This document shows, in pieces, positions 1-6,096 of a stretch of 6,096 nucleotides of DNA; the first letter of the stretch is position 1, and every line of letters starts with the position of its first letter. The translations under genes and the position numbers were made by a program. Source of the DNA: Pseudomonadota bacterium (lineage in GTDB: Bacteria > Pseudomonadota > Alphaproteobacteria > UBA828 > JAPUJA01); the NCBI GenBank assembly GCA_027296525.1, contig JAPUJA010000093.1, forward strand, positions 1 through 6,096. Reading direction: 5' to 3'. The notes beneath the pieces were generated by a model, which searched no databases, was not told the DNA's origin, and saw nothing but the letters and a program-made list of their open reading frames with translations.

Positions 1-89
1 TGAGAGCGGCTCATTCATCTCGGTTCACCCTTGATCTTTCCACCGATCTCTTCGAATCCCGTGATCACCACGGCACACAAGAACCCCCC

Positions 90-122
90 CGCTACGCCGC
101 GGGCGGCACGACCAGCGTTTTT
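90..122 (+). terminator. Weak terminator-like hairpin with T-tract
   Basis: A broken stem pairs CGCT (90-93) with AGCG (114-117) and, inside it, GCCG (96-99) with CGGC (104-107). It is followed directly by five T residues (118-122). The placement of the T-tract suits a Rho-independent terminator for a plus-strand gene ending left of the window. The stem is short and interrupted, so this is only a candidate. Confidence 0.2.
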
Positions 123-276
123 CGCACAGTAAAGTTAAAAACCTCTGACCTCGACCGTTTCGGGCGCCCACCGGGCGTGAAAATCGCCTCCACTGCCTTG
201 AATAACTGGGTAGCACAAAGGTTGGTTAATGGCCAGCGATTGCCGCGCCTCGGAGCCCATTGGGGCGCGCCTCCGC

Positions 277-302
277 CGCTCTCCCGGCGGCCCGGGAGAG
301 CG
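277..302. repeat. Perfect 11-bp GC-rich hairpin
   Basis: CGCTCTCCCGG (277-287) and CCGGGAGAGCG (292-302) are exact reverse complements separated by the tetraloop CGGC. All eleven pairs are Watson-Crick and nine of them are G-C, so the structure would be very stable in RNA or as extruded DNA. No T-run follows on the plus strand and no A-run precedes it, so it is not a standard intrinsic terminator on either strand. It may be a dispersed palindromic repeat unit, a transcript-end stabiliser or a chance structure. The sequence does not say which. Confidence 0.6.
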
Positions 303-423
303 CCCGGCTAGAGCGATCACTCCGGCCCGCGTTCCTTGGCTCTCGATGTCGGTGCCATTCCACCGGCTCGCGATCACATGTCACCCTCCAAGAGCGGCCG
401 CGTCGCTGGGTGTCAAGAAGCTT

Positions 424-455
424 ATTTTTATTCAATGAGTTAATGAGATAAAAAT
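424..455. promoter_or_regulatory. Inverted repeat around tandem AATGAG
   Basis: ATTTTTAT (424-431) and ATAAAAAT (448-455) are perfect inverted repeats. Between them lie two direct copies of AATGAG (434-439 and 442-447), eight bases apart. A perfect 12-bp palindrome TAAAAATTTTTA (449-460) overlaps the right arm. This lies directly upstream of the candidate promoter and could be an upstream activator or operator site, or simply curved AT-rich DNA. I do not recognise a named motif. Confidence 0.3.
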
Positions 456-456
456 T

Positions 457-488
457 TTTACATGCTAACATCAAAATATCTTTATATT
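457..488 (+). promoter_or_regulatory. Candidate promoter of the methionine operon
   Basis: TTTACA (457-462) matches five of six bases of the sigma70 -35 hexamer. TATATT (483-488) matches five of six of the -10 hexamer. The 20-base spacing is longer than the ideal 17; using TTATAT (482-487) gives 19. Both lie in the AT-rich island, the only strongly promoter-like composition in the window. The palindrome at 466-489 covers the spacer and the -10 element, as expected for a repressor site. The exact start point is not shown by the sequence, and a promoter elsewhere in the island is possible. Confidence 0.4.
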
Positions 489-489
489 A
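466..489. promoter_or_regulatory. Palindromic operator, SahR-like
   Basis: This is a 24-bp imperfect palindrome in which nine of twelve base pairs across the centre (477/478) are complementary. Its 20-bp core is ACATCAAAATATCTTTATAT. As I recall, SahR-type sites in Proteobacteria have ATATAAAG/CTTTATAT-like arms; the right half here (ATCTTTATAT) fits that well and the left half less so. It lies about 110 bases before an ArsR-family gene and overlaps the candidate promoter, so autorepression by the product of 600-1583 is the obvious model. A second perfect palindrome, ATATTAATAT, sits at 484-493. The palindrome is seen directly; the binding protein is inferred. Confidence 0.55.
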
Positions 490-588
490 ATATTTCCGAA
501 AGCTCTCCCTGGCAAAACCGGCACCCGGCGACGGAGCTCGCCGCGATCGGCCCGGCGGGGATGATCGAGCCCCGAGCGGAAAGACGAC

Positions 589-595
589 GAGGAAG
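589..595 (+). promoter_or_regulatory. Ribosome binding site fixing the start at 600
   Basis: GAGGAAG lies 7 bases (counting from GAGG) before ATG 600. It is the best Shine-Dalgarno match near any possible start of the first gene. It favours 600 over the in-frame ATGs at 462, which would lie inside the promoter/operator region, and at 561. Confidence 0.75.
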
Positions 596-599
596 CCTC

Positions 600-1583
600 A
601 TGGAACGATTGCTCAGCGCTCTCAAGGCAATCGCCGAGCCCACGCGCCTTCGCTTGCTCGCCCTCTGCGCCGAGGGCGAGCTCACCGTCTCCGAGCTCAC
701 GGCGATTCTCGGCCAGAGCCAGCCCCGAGTCTCGCGCCACCTCCGCCTGCTCTGCGAGGCGGGTCTGCTCGAGCGCTTTCGCGAGGGGAACTGGATCTTC
801 CATCGGCTCGCGCGCGAGAGCGTGAACGCCGATCTCGTCCGCCGCCTGCTCGCCTTGATCCCGCAAGACGATCCAAACATCGAACTCGACCGCGAAAGGC
901 TGCGCGCCGTGCGCCGCGCCCGTGCCGAGCGCGCCGCGGCCTACTTCCGCAAGAACGCGCCCGAGTGGGACGAGATTCGCTCGCTTCATGTCCCGGAAAG
1001 CGAGGTCGAGCGCGCGCTGGTCGAGGTCGTCTCCGACGCCGGACCCCGGGAGCTTCTCGATGTCGGCACGGGCACGGGCCGCATCCTCGAGATCCTCGCC
1101 CCCCTCGTCGAGCACGGCCTCGGCGTCGATATCTCGAGCGAGATGCTCGCGATCGCCCGGGCGAAGCTCGGAGACAAGGCCATCACCAATTGCGAGCTCC
1201 GGCTCGCCGACATGTACAAGCTGCCGGTGGCGAGCGCCTCGGTCGACGCGGTGACGATTCACCAGGTCCTCCATTTCGCCGACGAGCCCGCCGCCGTGAT
1301 CGCCGAAACTGCGCGCGTGCTTCGGCCGGGGGGACGTCTCATTGTCATCGACTTCGCGCCCCATGAGCTCGAAGAGCTGCGTGCCGATCACGCCCATCGC
1401 CGGCTCGGCTTCGGTGATGCGGAGGTTCGCGGCTGGTTCCAGAAGGCGGGTCTTAACCCGGCTTCAACCACTGTGCTCGAAGGCGATCCCCTGACCGTGG
1501 TCATCTGGCCCGCCGAGCGCGCATCCGCCCCCGAGCGACCCCGTGAAACGGTGCGGGCCCACACCGGAGTCGCCCTCCAATGA
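600..1583 (+). CDS. ArsR-family regulator fused to SAM methyltransferase domain (SahR-like)
   Basis: This 327-residue protein is probably a transcription factor controlling the methionine/SAM cycle. Residues 1-80 form an ArsR-type winged helix: the AEPTRLRLL opening, the SELTAILGQSQPRVSRHLRLL recognition region, and the AGLLERFREGNWIFHRL wing. The usual metal-binding ELCVCDL motif is replaced by a cysteine-free ELTVSEL, so metal sensing is unlikely. A charged helical linker (about 95-135) leads to a class I methyltransferase fold (about 140-260). Motif I is LLDVGTGTG (152-160), the acidic residue after strand 2 is D177 in GVDISSEML, and a UbiE-like LRPGGRLIVIDF lies at 241-252. HAHRRLGF (264-271) follows, and the last 20 residues look disordered. 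Known SahR-type ArsR proteins respond to S-adenosylhomocysteine; here the fold suggests SAM or SAH as ligand, but true methyltransferase activity cannot be excluded. The start at 600 has a good ribosome site; an upstream in-frame extension to 462 would overlap the operator. It overlaps metF by ATGA. Confidence 0.9.
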   Translation: MERLLSALKAIAEPTRLRLLALCAEGELTVSELTAILGQSQPRVSRHLRLLCEAGLLERFREGNWIFHRLARESVNADLVRRLLALIPQDDPNIELDRERLRAVRRARAERAAAYFRKNAPEWDEIRSLHVPESEVERALVEVVSDAGPRELLDVGTGTGRILEILAPLVEHGLGVDISSEMLAIARAKLGDKAITNCELRLADMYKLPVASASVDAVTIHQVLHFADEPAAVIAETARVLRPGGRLIVIDFAPHELEELRADHAHRRLGFGDAEVRGWFQKAGLNPASTTVLEGDPLTVVIWPAERASAPERPRETVRAHTGVALQ

Positions 1584-2517
1584 AGCCCGCGAGCATCGCC
1601 ACGAGCCCGATCGGGCCGCCCTTACAGGAGGTGCCGCCGCGCGCTTCGGCGCCGGAGGTTTCGTTCGAATTCTTCCCGCCAAAGACGGCGAAGATGGCGG
1701 CGAGCCTGTGGGACGCCGTGCAGCGGCTCGAGCCGCTTGGCCCGCAATTCGTCTCGGTCACCTATGGCGCGGGCGGCACGACCCGCGAGCGCACCCACCG
1801 CACCGTGGAGCGCATCCAGAAGGAGACCCATTTGACGCCCGCCGCCCATATCACGTGCGTCGGCGCCGCGCGGGCCGAGGTCGATCGAGTGGCGCACGAT
1901 TACTGGGAGCTTGGCGTCCGCCACGTCGTCGCGCTGCGCGGCGATCCGCCGGAAGGTTCCGATCACTATAGACCGCACCCGGACGGCTACGCCAACGCCG
2001 CCGAGCTGGTGGCGGGCCTTAAACGCATCGCGGATTTCGAAATCACCGTCGCGGCCCACCCGGAGACCCATCCGGAAGCCGCGAGCCCGGAGGCCGATCT
2101 CGACAACCTCAAGCGCAAATTGGACGCCGGGGCGAGCCGTGCGATTACCCAGTTCTTCTTCGAGACGGATATCTATTTCCGTTTCGTCGAGCGCGCGCGC
2201 GCGGCCGGTATCGACGTCCCCATCGTGCCCGGCATCCTGCCCGTGACGAACTTCGCGAAAGTCGCGAAGTTCGGAGCGGCCTGCGGTGCCACCGTGCCCG
2301 ACTGGGTCGATTCGCTCTTCCAGGGATTGGATGAGGATTCCGAAACCCGTCTCCTCGTCGCCGCCTCGCTGGCCGCCGACCAATGCCGCCGGCTTCAGGT
2401 CGCGGGCGTCGGAAAGTTCCACTTCTACACCTTGAACCGGGCCGAGCTCACCCTCGCCATTTGCCACATCCTCGGCGTTCGCCCCGAGGCGGACCCGCTG
2501 AAAGCGCACGCGCTGCA

Positions 2518-2521
<4 letters not shown>
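1580..2521 (+). CDS. metF: 5,10-methylenetetrahydrofolate reductase
   Basis: MetF is a cytosolic flavoenzyme that reduces 5,10-methylene-THF to 5-methyl-THF with NAD(P)H and FAD, supplying the methyl donor for MetH. The 313 residues cover the whole family (E. coli MetF is 296) with about 20 extra, low-complexity N-terminal residues. Diagnostic segments, in order, are VSFEFFPPKT (27-36, with the catalytic glutamate equivalent E30), FVSVTYGAGG (57-66), HVVALRGDPPEG (115-126, with flavin-site aspartate D122), DAGASRAITQFFFETDIYF (182-200, with folate-binding Q191), VPGILPVTNF (216-225) and FHFYTLNRAE (280-289) near the C-terminus. Nothing is truncated. The ATG overlaps the upstream stop as ATGA, with GGAG about 10 bases before it, so translation is probably coupled. 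An internal AGGAGG (1626-1631) has no start codon at useful spacing. A 12-bp perfect inverted repeat lies inside the gene at 2247-2273. Confidence 0.97.
2247..2273. repeat. 12-bp perfect inverted repeat inside metF
   Basis: CGAACTTCGCGA (2247-2258) and TCGCGAAGTTCG (2262-2273) are exact reverse complements with a three-base loop AAG. The repeat falls in the codons for the conserved TNFAKVAKFG segment (residues 223-232). A 12-bp stem with a 3-nt loop would be a strong mRNA hairpin or a symmetric DNA site containing two TTCGCGAA-like cores. The protein sequence partly forces it (NFAK...AKF), so a function is not established. Confidence 0.55.
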
Positions 2522-6003
<3,482 letters not shown>

Positions 6004-6096
6004 GCGCGTTTCATTAAGACGGATCAGGGCGGGCCCACATAGAAGTCCGCTTGGTCGGGTTTTGATCGGCGTTCCTGATGTCCGCTAATAGCCATT
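6004..6096. other. Downstream non-coding end of window
   Basis: These 93 bases after metH hold no open frame of note. Besides the weak hairpin they contain two copies of GTCCGCT (6045-6051 and 6080-6086), 35 bases apart, and an ATCAGG/CCTGAT inverted pair (6023-6028 and 6074-6079). The window ends before any following gene can be identified. Confidence 0.6.
6022..6067 (+). terminator. Possible operon terminator, weak
   Basis: Downstream of the metH stop, GCGGGC (6029-6034) can pair with GTCCGC (6045-6050), including one G-U pair. An outer GATCA (6022-6026) can pair with TGATC (6063-6067). TTTT (6060-6063) lies about ten bases after the inner stem, too far for a canonical intrinsic terminator, and it overlaps the outer stem. 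The position suits the end of the operon, but the structure is weak and Rho-dependent ending is equally possible. Confidence 0.25.

Larger units (their letters stand above)
1..420. other. Upstream intergenic block, no convincing gene
   Basis: I find no gene in this stretch that I can support. The open frames on both strands are short (60-82 codons), low in hydrophobic content, rich in Arg/Pro/Gly/Ser and match no family I recognise. Several run into the AT-rich promoter island that follows. The block holds a strong hairpin (277-302) and a weak terminator-like structure (90-122), listed separately. On the minus strand an ATG at 18-16 (reading M-N-E-P-L-S off the left edge) has AAGGGTG about 7 nt upstream, so the block could be a divergent intergenic region. 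Equally, TGA at 1-3 could end a plus-strand gene. Six codons are too few to decide. Confidence 0.6.

Noticed and set aside
40..75. TTCGAATCCCG resembling a tRNA T-loop
   Set aside because: The flanking bases do not pair as a T-stem, and no acceptor, D or anticodon arm can be built around it.
135..420. Cobalamin riboswitch suspected because MetH uses B12 (minus-strand GAGCCAAGGA looks a little like a B12-box)
   Set aside because: The match is partial, and the conserved GCCACTG-type core and the rest of the aptamer are absent. It is also on the wrong strand for the operon.
229..438. Possible small plus-strand gene of 69 codons with AAAGG about 7 bases upstream
   Set aside because: The product is Arg/Pro/Ala-rich without recognisable domains, it spans the strong hairpin, and it ends in the AT-rich promoter island. 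Not enough to call a gene.
462..599. Upstream N-terminal extension of the regulator starting at ATG 462
   Set aside because: It would translate the promoter/operator island and has no good ribosome site, and ArsR-family homology begins at about residue 1 from ATG 600.
1626..1631. Perfect AGGAGG inside metF suggesting a later start
   Set aside because: The only nearby start codon, GTG at 1631, overlaps it, and no start lies 5-10 bases downstream. ATG 1580 with the ATGA overlap is preferred.
2383..2517. In-frame N-terminal extension of MetH back to 2383
   Set aside because: It would overlap the conserved C-terminal coding part of metF. MetH homology begins just after ATG 2518, with LADGAMG at residues 14-20.

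Overview
This window looks like chromosomal DNA from a high-GC proteobacterium, most likely an alphaproteobacterium. The reasons are the strongly G/C-ending codon use, an ArsR-HTH/methyltransferase fusion protein in front of metF, and the protein sequences themselves. Lineage below class cannot be read from this sequence alone. I see no tRNA, rRNA, CRISPR array, insertion sequence or phage gene.

Layout, left to right. Positions 1 to about 420 hold no convincing gene. They contain a very stable 11-bp hairpin (277-302), a weak terminator-like hairpin (90-122), and a possible start codon of a leftward gene that leaves the window (18-1, minus strand). Positions 421-500 form a sharp AT-rich island (15 of 80 bases are G or C by hand count). 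It holds an imperfect 24-bp palindrome (466-489), which is a likely operator, overlapping a plausible promoter. A leader of about 110 nt follows.

Three plus-strand genes fill the rest and form one tight operon. They are an ArsR-family winged-helix protein fused to a SAM-dependent methyltransferase fold (600-1583, SahR-like), metF encoding 5,10-methylenetetrahydrofolate reductase (1580-2521), and metH encoding cobalamin-dependent methionine synthase (2518-6003). Both junctions are 4-bp ATGA overlaps, so translation is probably coupled along the message. The last 93 bases are non-coding and contain a weak hairpin that may end the transcript.

The genes form one functional unit. MetF makes 5-methyltetrahydrofolate. 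MetH passes that methyl group through cobalamin to homocysteine, making methionine, the precursor of S-adenosylmethionine (SAM). The first gene has a DNA-binding domain and a SAM/SAH-type binding fold but no visible metal-binding cysteine motif. The simplest reading is that it senses the SAM cycle (SAM or S-adenosylhomocysteine) and controls its own operon through the palindrome at 466-489. The pathway genes are secure. The sensing and autoregulation model is inference, consistent with what is known of SahR-type regulators.
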